This document shows, one piece after another, positions 26,657 through 35,146 of a stretch of 64,000 nucleotides of DNA. A program made the position numbers and the translations under genes. The notes beneath the pieces are model-generated. The model was not told the DNA's origin and made no database searches. It saw only the letters and a program-made list of their open reading frames with translations. The DNA is taken from contig NC_014655.1 in NCBI RefSeq assembly GCF_000166395.1, positions 2,108,001 through 2,172,000 of the forward strand, read 5' to 3'. The stretch comes from Leadbetterella byssophila DSM 17132. GTDB taxonomy: Bacteria > Bacteroidota > Bacteroidia > Cytophagales > Spirosomataceae. The first letter of the stretch is position 1. Each line of letters opens with the position of its first letter.

Positions 26657-28719
26657 GGCATAAATCTGTATATCAAGATTTCTGCAAGAAGGAAGAACAA
26701 TGCAAGAACAATAAAGTATTTCCAATAGGCTTTATCTAGCCCAGCGCTCCTAAAGTCCTCAATAAAATCACTGTCGTCTACATCATCGTAGACCATAATT
26801 TGAGGGTGGTCTTTAAAGATATTCTTTAGTTCATCTGCGGAATAATAATCCATTTTAGACTCTGTCCTACTATGGTTTAAGGCTATACTTTTCTCCACCT
26901 TTCCGTTGATTTCCAACTCATAAATACCGGCTCCCATGCTTTGATTTTCTTGCAGGTCTGAAGATTTAGGAAGGGTCAAAGTCAAAATGTTCCCTCTCAA
27001 ACTTTGGGTAGGAATCATCTCTAATTCTTTATTTCTCAACTTGTACACCGCGTTCTTAGGTACTTCAGGAAGATTCAGACGCACAAAACCTTCAGAAAAA
27101 TTATAAGCCAAACGCTCTGTCTTGCCGCTTAGATAAGCCATTCGTATGAAAGTGGGAACAAATAAGGCATGTTCCGCAAAATTTCCGTACTCCTTCAATA
27201 ATGGTGCGGCGAAAAGGTATAATTGTCCGTTAGCTGCCCTAGTTCGGGTAAGGAAAGATTTTCCACTTTTTAGGTTTAAAATCTTCTCTCCTACTCCCTC
27301 CCAATTCATTTTAGGATATACTTTCGGAAGGCTCATTAGCCGGGGTGCTCCACCTTTTTCAAAAACATCTGCGAAGAAAGGGGATTGTCGCTCAGGGGCA
27401 TTAAGTTCTATTTGTCCTTCTACTTTCGGGACATGAGCGTCCACCTGAAGGTTCCTGAGTCCGTAGTCGGCGAGGAAATTTTGTAAGCTTACTTGAGAAA
27501 CCTGATTTCCAGGAATCAAGGCTACATGTCCCCCTTGTTGTAAGTAAGCGGTTAAGGTTGACTTCGTTTCTCCTTCTATAGCCGTAATCCCTTCCAGTAC
27601 TACTAAATCAGCATTTAGAATCTCTCCGGGATTATAATTATCTAAAGAATAACTTCTATAGTGGAAGAGGCTATCGTTTGAAAAGATCTTACTTACATAG
27701 TTTTGAGGACTTCTCTGGCCATACAAATGCAGCACTCTCAAGGAAGGGGAAGCATCTAAAACGAAATAATAATTGTTGTCAAAGGTGATGGGTTCATCAT
27801 CAAAACTGATTCTGCCTTTGTGAATTCCCCTGGCACTTACAGTGAAATTAAAACTTGCAGTACCGTAAGCATTAGGTTCTAAATCTACACTGGAGGTGGA
27901 GATCTGAATATCATCCAGATATAACTTTAGAGGTAATTTCTCTACCGCCTGATTACCGGAGTTAAATACCCTTACGGTCATCACATTGTTTTGCATCTCA
28001 CGAACGAAAGGGACATCTAACCAAAGGGTATCCACAAATACATTTTGGGTCAATTTTCCTGCCACTGGGATGAGATGTAAGCGATCCAGACCGTCGACAT
28101 TTAATAAGGATAGATCACCTACGGTGCTTTTTTGGAAATCAGAAAACCAAAAAAAATGGTTTCCTCCTGAAGGATTATGTTTCTGGGCTATAGACCTTTC
28201 TCGCTTATAGACCTGTTGTAATTCTCTTTCGGTTTCTGAATACCTGACTGTGGTTAATCTATCTTTCAGTGCAGATGCTCCGCTGACCCATTGGTCTGCT
28301 CCGTCAAAATCATTAGTAGTCAGTTGTAGATTAGACGATCGATTAAGCAGAGTCAAAAGTTCGTCTATCTTGATAATGGCCAAATCAAGCAGGCGCTTCC
28401 CATCGCGCATGTTCTGCATGCTTTGGGAATTATCTAAATAAATGCCGTTGATGCCTTTTGGAGTATCAGAAAAACTCAGGGCTTTCTTAACCGGTTGAGC
28501 AAAAGCGATTACCAATGCCGTGATGAACAGCATTCTGCTCAAAAGCAATAAAAAATGCTTTAATTTCCTGGCTGAGGAAACCTTGGTATCTACTTGCTTA
28601 AGGAGGGTGACGTTAGAGAAATATACACGTTTTGTCTTCCGAAAATTAAACAGGTGAACCAGCAATGGAATAGCCAATGCCAGCAGACCCCATAACATGT
28701 TCGGATTCAAAAACTGCAT
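26653..28719 (-). CDS. BatA-domain membrane protein (aerotolerance-type)
   Basis: Inner-membrane protein of 688 residues. The start is the ATG at 28719, since the longer frame begins with TTG and MQFLNPNMLWGLLALAIPLL is the typical BatA N-terminus. Two N-terminal helices (about 7-22 and 54-75) flank the conserved NFRKTKRVYFSNVTLL. A von Willebrand-like segment follows (GINGIYLDNSQSMQ, with a degenerate MIDAS), then an immunoglobulin-like and a glutamine-amidotransferase-like segment (YLQQGGHVALIPGNQ), and a last helix at the C-terminus (YFIVLALFFLLAEILIYRF). Proteins of this layout are common in Bacteroidota near BatA/MoxR genes, but no MoxR or vWA partner is present here. Function is not established. 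Confidence 0.85.
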   Translation of the reverse strand: MQFLNPNMLWGLLALAIPLLVHLFNFRKTKRVYFSNVTLLKQVDTKVSSARKLKHFLLLLSRMLFITALVIAFAQPVKKALSFSDTPKGINGIYLDNSQSMQNMRDGKRLLDLAIIKIDELLTLLNRSSNLQLTTNDFDGADQWVSGASALKDRLTTVRYSETERELQQVYKRERSIAQKHNPSGGNHFFWFSDFQKSTVGDLSLLNVDGLDRLHLIPVAGKLTQNVFVDTLWLDVPFVREMQNNVMTVRVFNSGNQAVEKLPLKLYLDDIQISTSSVDLEPNAYGTASFNFTVSARGIHKGRISFDDEPITFDNNYYFVLDASPSLRVLHLYGQRSPQNYVSKIFSNDSLFHYRSYSLDNYNPGEILNADLVVLEGITAIEGETKSTLTAYLQQGGHVALIPGNQVSQVSLQNFLADYGLRNLQVDAHVPKVEGQIELNAPERQSPFFADVFEKGGAPRLMSLPKVYPKMNWEGVGEKILNLKSGKSFLTRTRAANGQLYLFAAPLLKEYGNFAEHALFVPTFIRMAYLSGKTERLAYNFSEGFVRLNLPEVPKNAVYKLRNKELEMIPTQSLRGNILTLTLPKSSDLQENQSMGAGIYELEINGKVEKSIALNHSRTESKMDYYSADELKNIFKDHPQIMVYDDVDDSDFIEDFRSAGLDKAYWKYFIVLALFFLLAEILIYRFMP

Positions 28720-28798
28720 AGGTTGATCATTAATGAAAAAGTGATTCCACAATTCTACTAAGGAATTATGAAATCACTCTCATATTTAAAGGGAAATC

Positions 28799-29044
28799 TT
28801 ACTTAAGAGATGTAGTATCCGGATTTGGATACAATTTCTCCTGAATTTCCATAGCACGAACTTCGTTCTCTGAATCAGGAGTGTACTGAACCTTTCTTTG
28901 ACGCGCTGTAGAGTCCGGATGACCGTATACATAGTCATTACCCTCATTTACGTCCTTCTGGTCTATACGGTTGTTTTTTTGGTAAGTACAAGCCGAAACA
29001 AGCAGCGTCAGTGCTAAAGCAAGAAATCCTACGTTTTTCTTCAT
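28799..29044 (-). CDS. Small lipoprotein, 81 residues
   Basis: Short predicted lipoprotein. Start at the ATG at 29044 (MKKNVGFLALALTLLVSAC) gives a standard signal with lipobox VSAC. The mature ~62 residues are polar and charged, with DVNEGNDYVYGHPDSTARQ and no known domain. It lies between the BatA-like gene (75 bases downstream) and an SDR gene (upstream), all on the minus strand, but the spacing does not compel cotranscription. Typical of small Cytophagales-specific envelope proteins. Real gene by signal and codon pattern; role unknown. Confidence 0.75.
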   Translation of the reverse strand: MKKNVGFLALALTLLVSACTYQKNNRIDQKDVNEGNDYVYGHPDSTARQRKVQYTPDSENEVRAMEIQEKLYPNPDTTSLK

Positions 29045-29116
29045 TATGTTCAATTAATAAATTCACACAAAATTACTTTGGGGATTTTAAAAAGCCAAAG
29101 TTTCTCTTGGGTTTGT

Positions 29117-29809
29117 TTACTTCACTTTTGCAGGTCTAACCTCAATTTTACTTGGAAGAGTTCTTGGATTCATTTTCAGAAGGTCTGCAACTAAATCACC
29201 GATGTCTTCCGGTTGGATCTTCCACGCATCATTTTCATTAGGCACATGGTGGTTAAAATAGGTAGCAACTGAACCCGGCATGATGGTACTTACTTTTACT
29301 CCTTTGGATCTTACATCAAGCATCAAAGCTTGAGAGAAACCGGTCACCCCGAACTTACTTGCGTTGTAAGCTGTACCGTTTTCAAAGAAGTTAGTACCTG
29401 CTAAACTTGAAATAGTAATGATATACCCTTCTTGTGCTATTAAAGCATCTAAAGTGGCCTTAACCGTATTGAACACACCCGTTAGGTTTGTATCGATGGT
29501 ATCATTCCACTCTTCTAAACTTAAATCGGTAATATTCTTGAAAACACCCACACCTGCGTTTGCAATGACTGCATCAATTCTACCCCACTTATTTAATGTC
29601 TCAGCTACCGCCTTTTGCAAAGAAGAAGCATCACGTACATCTGCTACCACACCCAAAACCTCTCCTAAGGCTTTTAAAGACTCAGTTGCAGTATCAACCC
29701 CTTCCTGAGATCTTCCTGTAAAAGTTACTGCATATCCTTCCTTAAGAAGACGCTCAGCTACACCGTATCCAATCCCCTTCGTTCCTCCTGTAATAAATGC
29801 TACTTTCAT
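29117..29809 (-). CDS. Short-chain dehydrogenase/reductase (3-oxoacyl-ACP-reductase-like)
   Basis: Classical SDR of 230 residues: TGGTKGIG at residues 7-14, VIANAGVGVF as the NAG motif, catalytic Ser in ITISSLAGTN, and YNASKFG with the Tyr-x-x-x-Lys pair. Cys is absent and there is no membrane segment. It resembles the small NADP-dependent FabG-like enzymes common in Bacteroidota, often annotated as SDR of unknown substrate. It starts divergently from the dihydrofolate reductase gene; the ATGs lie 37 bases apart, so the two promoters overlap. Confidence 0.9.
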   Translation of the reverse strand: MKVAFITGGTKGIGYGVAERLLKEGYAVTFTGRSQEGVDTATESLKALGEVLGVVADVRDASSLQKAVAETLNKWGRIDAVIANAGVGVFKNITDLSLEEWNDTIDTNLTGVFNTVKATLDALIAQEGYIITISSLAGTNFFENGTAYNASKFGVTGFSQALMLDVRSKGVKVSTIMPGSVATYFNHHVPNENDAWKIQPEDIGDLVADLLKMNPRTLPSKIEVRPAKVK

Positions 29810-29822
29810 GATTGCTTGTTTT

Positions 29823-29830
29823 TATATTTG
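29823..29830 (+). promoter_or_regulatory. Candidate -7 box TATATTTG for folA
   Basis: Exact TAnnTTTG match 16 bases before the dihydrofolate reductase ATG. No clear -33 box. The leader would be about 10 bases. Confidence 0.4.
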
Positions 29831-29846
29831 TGCAAAATTAAGCATT

Positions 29847-30341
29847 ATGGAGATAGCATTACTCGTAGCGGTAGCAGAAAATGGTGTAATTGGGAAAGAT
29901 AACCAACTTCTTTGGAAGCTACGTGATGATCTTCAACTCTTCAAGAAAAGAACGCTGGGACACCCCATTATCATGGGAAGGAAAACCTATGAATCCATAG
30001 GAAAACCACTTCCTGGTAGGACAAATATCGTGATCTCTAGAAATGCAGGATTAAAATTAGAAGGCTGTACCGTAACCTCATCTCTGGAAGAGGCTTTAGA
30101 AGTTGCCCAAAACCTTCATCCGGAACAAGAAATTTTTGTAATTGGAGGTGGAAAAATTTATGAACTTGCCACTCCGATAGCCACCAAACTCTACCTCACT
30201 AAGGTTAATGTAGTATTGGAAGGAGATACCTATTTTGATCTAAAACCTTTTGAAAACTGGCAGATAGTAGAACAAATTTCCCTCCCTAAATCAGAGCATA
30301 ACGAATATGACGCTGAAGTCATAACTCTTACTAGATCGTAA
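29847..30341 (+). CDS. folA: Dihydrofolate reductase
   Basis: Reduces dihydrofolate to tetrahydrofolate with NADPH; target of trimethoprim. The ATG at 29847 is chosen because it gives the canonical N-terminus MEIALLVAVAENGVIGKDNQ; the upstream TTG is not needed. Family motifs: LLWKLRDDLQLFKKRTLGHP with the catalytic acidic residue, IIMGRKTYESIG, LPGRTNIVISRN, EIFVIGGGKIYELA and TKLYLTKVNVVLEGDTYF. Length 164 is normal for the bacterial enzyme. Thymidylate synthase, often next door, is not in the window. Single gene, divergent from an SDR. Confidence 0.97.
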   Translation: MEIALLVAVAENGVIGKDNQLLWKLRDDLQLFKKRTLGHPIIMGRKTYESIGKPLPGRTNIVISRNAGLKLEGCTVTSSLEEALEVAQNLHPEQEIFVIGGGKIYELATPIATKLYLTKVNVVLEGDTYFDLKPFENWQIVEQISLPKSEHNEYDAEVITLTRS

Positions 30342-30394
30342 AAAGTCTAAATTACAGAAAATTCTACTGCATTTCCCCCATCCATCCATATTTT

Positions 30395-30408
30395 CTTAAT
30401 ATATTAAG
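30395..30408. promoter_or_regulatory. 14-bp perfect palindrome upstream of susC-like gene
   Basis: CTTAATATATTAAG is located 54 bases before the SusC ATG. It is AT-only apart from its ends, so chance is possible, but it lies where an operator would be. Confidence 0.3.
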
Positions 30409-30461
30409 GACAAATTAAGAATCACTCATTCTTGTACTAATCTTATTTAACCAATTATTCT

Positions 30462-33400
30462 ATGAAAAAAAAGCTACTTTTTCTTTTCATGCTATTGGGT
30501 ATTTTCCAATTAGCATGGTCCCAGGAAAGAAAAGTCTCCGGTAAAGTGAGTGCAGCCTCAGACGGCTCATCCTTACCAGGTATTACGGTGAGAATACAAG
30601 GTTCTTCCGTAGTCACTCAAACAGACGCAAACGGAGATTTCAGTATCTCAGCACAATCTGGTGACGTTCTCCAATTTACTGGAGTAGGTTACAAAGCCGT
30701 TACAAGAAACATTGGTTCTCAGACCATTCTTACCATTTCCATGGAAGATGAGGACAGTGTACTGGATGAAGTAGTGGTTGTAGCTTACGGTACCGCGAAA
30801 AAGGGTACCTTTACTGGTTCTGCTTCTGTACTTAATGCAGACAAGATCAAGGACAATCCCGTCACTTCATTTGAGAACAACCTAATAGGTAGAATTGCCG
30901 GCGCTCAGGTGACTCAAGCCAGTGGCCAGGCCGGAAGCACACCTACTATTCGTATCCGCGGTATAGGTTCTATGAATGCCTCTAATGATCCACTTTACGT
31001 GATTGATGGCGTTCCAGTAGTATCCGGTGGAGGTGGTCAGTTAGGAGATTATATCCTAAGATCAAATAACATCATGGCCTCCATCAACCCAGGTGACATA
31101 GAATCCATCACCGTTTTGAAAGATGCGGCAGCTGCTTCCCTTTATGGATCAAGGGCCGCTAACGGTGTAGTGGTTATTACCACAAAGAAAGGAAAGACTG
31201 GAAAACCTTCTGTGAACCTAAAATCTTCTGTGGGTTTCACGCCTAGTTGGGCTACAGACAACTATGAAACAGCAGGAGTTCAGGAGCAGATCAACATGCT
31301 TTACCAAGTATTCCACGACTTGAATACTTCTGCCGGTAGAGATGATGCCTATGCCAGTAGCAATGCTATCACACGTTTGAACTCAAGATTTGCCGCCCAC
31401 GGGTACGAATTCTCTGCTACAGGTAGCGGAAGATTAGATAATGTAACTATCAAAGGGAAAACGGATGGAGTAGAGAACAGAGACGGTCGTTATTTCGACT
31501 GGCAAGATGCATTGTTCCGTACAGGTGTTTATAACACAAATGAAGTTTCAGTAAACGGTGGTAATGATGCAACCAAATACTACACCTCCCTATCGTACAC
31601 TTTGGATCAAAACAGAATCAAAGTAAATAATTTTGACAGGATTGGAGGTAGATTAAATCTGACTCAAAAAATAGGCAAAGTAGCGGAAATAGGTAGCAAT
31701 ATCAACATTTCTAGAAACAGCTTAGAAGGTTTCAATGACACCCGAAACACAGGTTCTAACTACTTCATGCAGGTAAGAAACTTGTTATGGCCTATTTACT
31801 GGCCTACCAACTATAAAACGGGGCTACCGTACACCGCCCGATTTGGTAGTTTAGCACAAAATAACCTGTATCATGATAAAGAGTGGGAAAACAGTTCCAT
31901 TACTCAACGCCTAAGCGCCGTAGAATCCCTTTCTCTTTTCTTAATGAAAGGTTTAACCTTCAAAACGGTATTTTCATATGATAATACCAGTGTGAAGGAT
32001 CATTTATACTACAGCGCAAATCACTGGAATGCGCAAACTACCAGAGGAGCAGTGCATGAAATGACCACTTCTTATAATAAAATCTTAAGCTCAAATACCC
32101 TTAACTACGCTACAACAATAGCAAATAAGCATGATTTAGGATTATTATTCGGTTATGAAGTAGAAAAGAACGAGACTGACTTTATGCGTTCTTCAGGAAC
32201 TGACCTTCCTTCAAGTGTATTACATACTGTAGCTACTGCGGGTACTACAAATGCTTCAGCATACTCATGGGGATATAACATGATGTCCTTCTTTAGTAGA
32301 GCAGAGTATAATTTTGACCAAAAATATTATGCTTCAGCATCCTTCCGTAGAGACGGTTCCTCCCGTTTAGGACCTGAGACAAGATGGGGTAATTTCTGGT
32401 CGGTTGCCGGTTCATGGAGAATCAGCAGAGAAGAGTTCTTACGTGACAATGAGTACATCAGCAACCTTCGTCTGCGTGCTTCTTACGGTACTAACGGTAC
32501 CCTTCCATCAAACAACTACGGATGGAGATCCCTGATTGGCTACGGTAATAAGTACATGGAGCAAGCCGGCGGAGGTATAACCACCATTGCTGACAGGAAC
32601 TTAACCTGGGAGACTTCATACTCTACTAATATTGCATTAGAGTTCGGATTGTTCAAGAACCGCCTGAACGGTAGCGTGGAATATTTCAATAGAGATTCCA
32701 AGGATCTATTGCAAGACGTGCCTATTTCTACAGTTACCGGATTTAGCTCTACTTTGAAAAACGTGGGTGAAATCAATAACAAAGGCATAGAAATTGAACT
32801 TAATGGAGACATCATCAGAAATAATAATTTCCGTTGGAGTGCAGGTGTAAATGCTACCACATTAAAATCTAAAGTAACCAAACTTTACGGCGGGCAACCT
32901 ATCATCTGGAATGATCCTACCGGTGGAGATGCTCGTTCACAATTTATCTATCAGGAAGGAGAATCGACCCTTGCTTTCTACGGTTACGAATGGGCAGGCG
33001 TAGATCCTGAAAACGGTAAGAACGTTTGGTACATGAACAGCCCTGACGGAGATCAAGTAGGTGATTTCCAATTTAACGGTAGAGGCGCAACTTACACCTA
33101 TACTAAGGCTACTCGTAAGATCATTGGTGACGCTACTCCTAAGTTATTTGGTGGTTTCCAAACGGATTTAGAGTACAAAGGCTTTAGTCTAGACCTTAAC
33201 TTCATTTACAAATTAGGTGGAAATCTATACGATGGGGCCTTCAAAGATGTGGCAGATGACGGTTACTATTGGGAGAGAATCCGTGCTCAAGAGTACTACG
33301 ATAACATGTGGACTCCAGCAAATACCAGGGGTACCCTGCCAAAATTGGACGGTAATGACCTGACGGATGCTATGCAGCACTCTACTCGCCAAATGCATAG

Positions 33401-33626
33401 CGCCAGCTTTGTAAGATTGAAAAACCTGACTCTTGCCTATAGAATTCCAAAACAAGTACTTCAGAACCTGAAGATAGAGAATTGTAGAGTTTACTTTAAC
33501 GGAACGAACCTATGGACAGCTTCTAAATTCAAGATTGCTGACCCTGAAGTTAACCAGTACGGTACTAGAGGATGGGAAACACCATTCGGCAAAACTTATA
33601 CCTTCGGTATTGAACTAGGCTTTTAA
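30462..33626 (+). CDS. SusC/RagA-family TonB-linked outer membrane receptor (complete)
   Basis: Complete TonB-dependent SusC-type transporter, 1054 residues. Signal peptide (MKKKLLFLFMLLGIFQLAWS), a carboxypeptidase-regulatory-like domain (about 22-95: RKVSGKVSAASDGSSLPGIT), then DEVVVVAYGTAKKGTFTGS leading into the plug with IRIRGIGSM, DPLYVIDGVPVVSGGG, GDIESITVLKDAAAASLYGS and ANGVVVITTKKGK. The barrel carries the usual ASYGTNG and VGEINNKGIEIEL motifs and ends FGIELGF. The matching SusD gene starts 19 bases after the stop. The substrate is unknown because no enzyme lies beside it. The gene is lower in G+C than the partial SusC at the left edge and clearly a different paralogue. Confidence 0.96.
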   Translation: MKKKLLFLFMLLGIFQLAWSQERKVSGKVSAASDGSSLPGITVRIQGSSVVTQTDANGDFSISAQSGDVLQFTGVGYKAVTRNIGSQTILTISMEDEDSVLDEVVVVAYGTAKKGTFTGSASVLNADKIKDNPVTSFENNLIGRIAGAQVTQASGQAGSTPTIRIRGIGSMNASNDPLYVIDGVPVVSGGGGQLGDYILRSNNIMASINPGDIESITVLKDAAAASLYGSRAANGVVVITTKKGKTGKPSVNLKSSVGFTPSWATDNYETAGVQEQINMLYQVFHDLNTSAGRDDAYASSNAITRLNSRFAAHGYEFSATGSGRLDNVTIKGKTDGVENRDGRYFDWQDALFRTGVYNTNEVSVNGGNDATKYYTSLSYTLDQNRIKVNNFDRIGGRLNLTQKIGKVAEIGSNINISRNSLEGFNDTRNTGSNYFMQVRNLLWPIYWPTNYKTGLPYTARFGSLAQNNLYHDKEWENSSITQRLSAVESLSLFLMKGLTFKTVFSYDNTSVKDHLYYSANHWNAQTTRGAVHEMTTSYNKILSSNTLNYATTIANKHDLGLLFGYEVEKNETDFMRSSGTDLPSSVLHTVATAGTTNASAYSWGYNMMSFFSRAEYNFDQKYYASASFRRDGSSRLGPETRWGNFWSVAGSWRISREEFLRDNEYISNLRLRASYGTNGTLPSNNYGWRSLIGYGNKYMEQAGGGITTIADRNLTWETSYSTNIALEFGLFKNRLNGSVEYFNRDSKDLLQDVPISTVTGFSSTLKNVGEINNKGIEIELNGDIIRNNNFRWSAGVNATTLKSKVTKLYGGQPIIWNDPTGGDARSQFIYQEGESTLAFYGYEWAGVDPENGKNVWYMNSPDGDQVGDFQFNGRGATYTYTKATRKIIGDATPKLFGGFQTDLEYKGFSLDLNFIYKLGGNLYDGAFKDVADDGYYWERIRAQEYYDNMWTPANTRGTLPKLDGNDLTDAMQHSTRQMHSASFVRLKNLTLAYRIPKQVLQNLKIENCRVYFNGTNLWTASKFKIADPEVNQYGTRGWETPFGKTYTFGIELGF

Positions 33627-33645
33627 TTAAAATTTGCAAGAAAGT

Positions 33646-35112
33646 ATGAAGAATATAATTAAAATATTAGCTGTTACAGGTCTCCTCAGCCTTAGCTCAT
33701 GCGAAGGTTTTTTGGACGTGGAACCTACGAACTCCGGTGATTCCACCACTGCTATCAAAACTCCAGATGACGCTAAGATCATCATGAGTGGAGTGATGCG
33801 GAGACTAACCAGCTCCAGCTATTACGGTAGAGATTTCATTATGTATGGTGATGCCAAAGGTGGGGATATGACTATCTATTCAGCCGGACGCGGAAACGAT
33901 GCCCTCTATACCTTTAACCATAACCCTAATGCAAATGCTTATAGTGGATTCTGGACTTCTGCATACAATACCTTAATGCAGATCAACAACCTTTTGGAAA
34001 GTATTGACAAGATCAAAGCAGAAGGAAGCACGGAAAACTTTGACAACTACAAAGGTCAAGCTTTAACCACTAGAGCGCTAATCTACTTTGACCTAGTTAG
34101 ACTATATGGGAAGCCTTACAATTTGGATAAATCAGCATTAGGTGTACCTAACATTACTTCTACACTTCCTGCTAATGCTCAACCGAACAGGGACAAAGTA
34201 GAAGATAACTACAATCAGATCCTGGCTGATTTAAAGGCAGCAGAAACCCTTTTGCCTAAAACCAAGACCAACGGCTTCTTGAACTACTACGGAAATAAAG
34301 CCATCCAGGCTAGAGTTAATCTGTTTATGGAGCGCTATGCAGATGCTTTAGCTGCTGCAGAAGATGTGATTAATAATGGTGGTTACACCTTATACACACC
34401 GGCTAACTGGGTAGAATCTTGGACCAAGCAGTTTGGTTCGGAGTCCATTTTTGAACTAGGAATGTTTCCGAATGAAGGTGATTTAGGAACAGCGTCACTT
34501 GGTTTCTACTTGAGAAGAAGAGCTCATGGAGCAAGTACAGCTCTGGGATGGTTCGGTGCTAGTGACTACTTCCTTAATAGACTGGGTCAAGATCCTACAG
34601 ATGTGAGATGGGGTGTAATGGCAGCTGACGAGATCTCCACTAATGCTAACCCAAGGCTTGGATCCCTGTATAAATACAGCGGAAACACGACTCTTGCAGG
34701 CGATGGAAAATCTACAGCAACAGCTGTTAACATCAAAGTCATCCGTTCTTCTGAAATGTATTTGATCGCTGCGGAGGCAGCTCTACAGACAGGAAATGCT
34801 GAAAAAGCCGCTACTTATCTGAATGCCATCCGTAGAAGAGCGCCGGGACTAGAAGCAGCTACAGCAGCCACGGTGAGTATGGATATGATCTTAGACGAGC
34901 GCAGCAAAGAATTATTTGGTGAAGGCCACAGATTCTTTGATATGATCCGCTTGAACAAAACCATCACCTTTAATGACGAGATCATAGGTACCATCATTAA
35001 CCTTCGTCCGAAGAGTATAGACAGAACCTATTTTAAAACGATCTTACCTATTTCAATAGGCGAAATCAATGCCAATCCGGGAATGGCTACACAGCAGAAT
35101 CCGGGATACTAA
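33646..35112 (+). CDS. SusD/RagB-family outer membrane lipoprotein
   Basis: Partner of the preceding SusC. The ATG at 33646 is preferred over the TTG at 33634; it gives MKNIIKILAVTGLLSLSSC with lipobox SLSSC. The mature protein has GFLDVEPTN, the long helical TPR-like core (ALTTRALIYFDLVRLYGKPY) and the SusD C-terminal region (MILDERSKELFGEGHRFFDM). Length 488 is typical. The two genes form a pair ended by a strong terminator, so this is a stand-alone SusCD locus without glycoside hydrolases or a regulator. It could serve peptides as well as glycans. Confidence 0.95.
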   Translation: MKNIIKILAVTGLLSLSSCEGFLDVEPTNSGDSTTAIKTPDDAKIIMSGVMRRLTSSSYYGRDFIMYGDAKGGDMTIYSAGRGNDALYTFNHNPNANAYSGFWTSAYNTLMQINNLLESIDKIKAEGSTENFDNYKGQALTTRALIYFDLVRLYGKPYNLDKSALGVPNITSTLPANAQPNRDKVEDNYNQILADLKAAETLLPKTKTNGFLNYYGNKAIQARVNLFMERYADALAAAEDVINNGGYTLYTPANWVESWTKQFGSESIFELGMFPNEGDLGTASLGFYLRRRAHGASTALGWFGASDYFLNRLGQDPTDVRWGVMAADEISTNANPRLGSLYKYSGNTTLAGDGKSTATAVNIKVIRSSEMYLIAAEAALQTGNAEKAATYLNAIRRRAPGLEAATAATVSMDMILDERSKELFGEGHRFFDMIRLNKTITFNDEIIGTIINLRPKSIDRTYFKTILPISIGEINANPGMATQQNPGY

Positions 35113-35120
35113 AAATCAAA

Positions 35121-35146
35121 GGCCGCTATCACTAGCGGCCTTTTTT
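35121..35146 (+). terminator. Rho-independent terminator after SusD
   Basis: Stem GGCCGCTA/TAGCGGCC with a 4-base loop followed by six T. It ends the SusCD unit; the convergent PEP carboxylase gene ends at the last T-run bases. Confidence 0.92.
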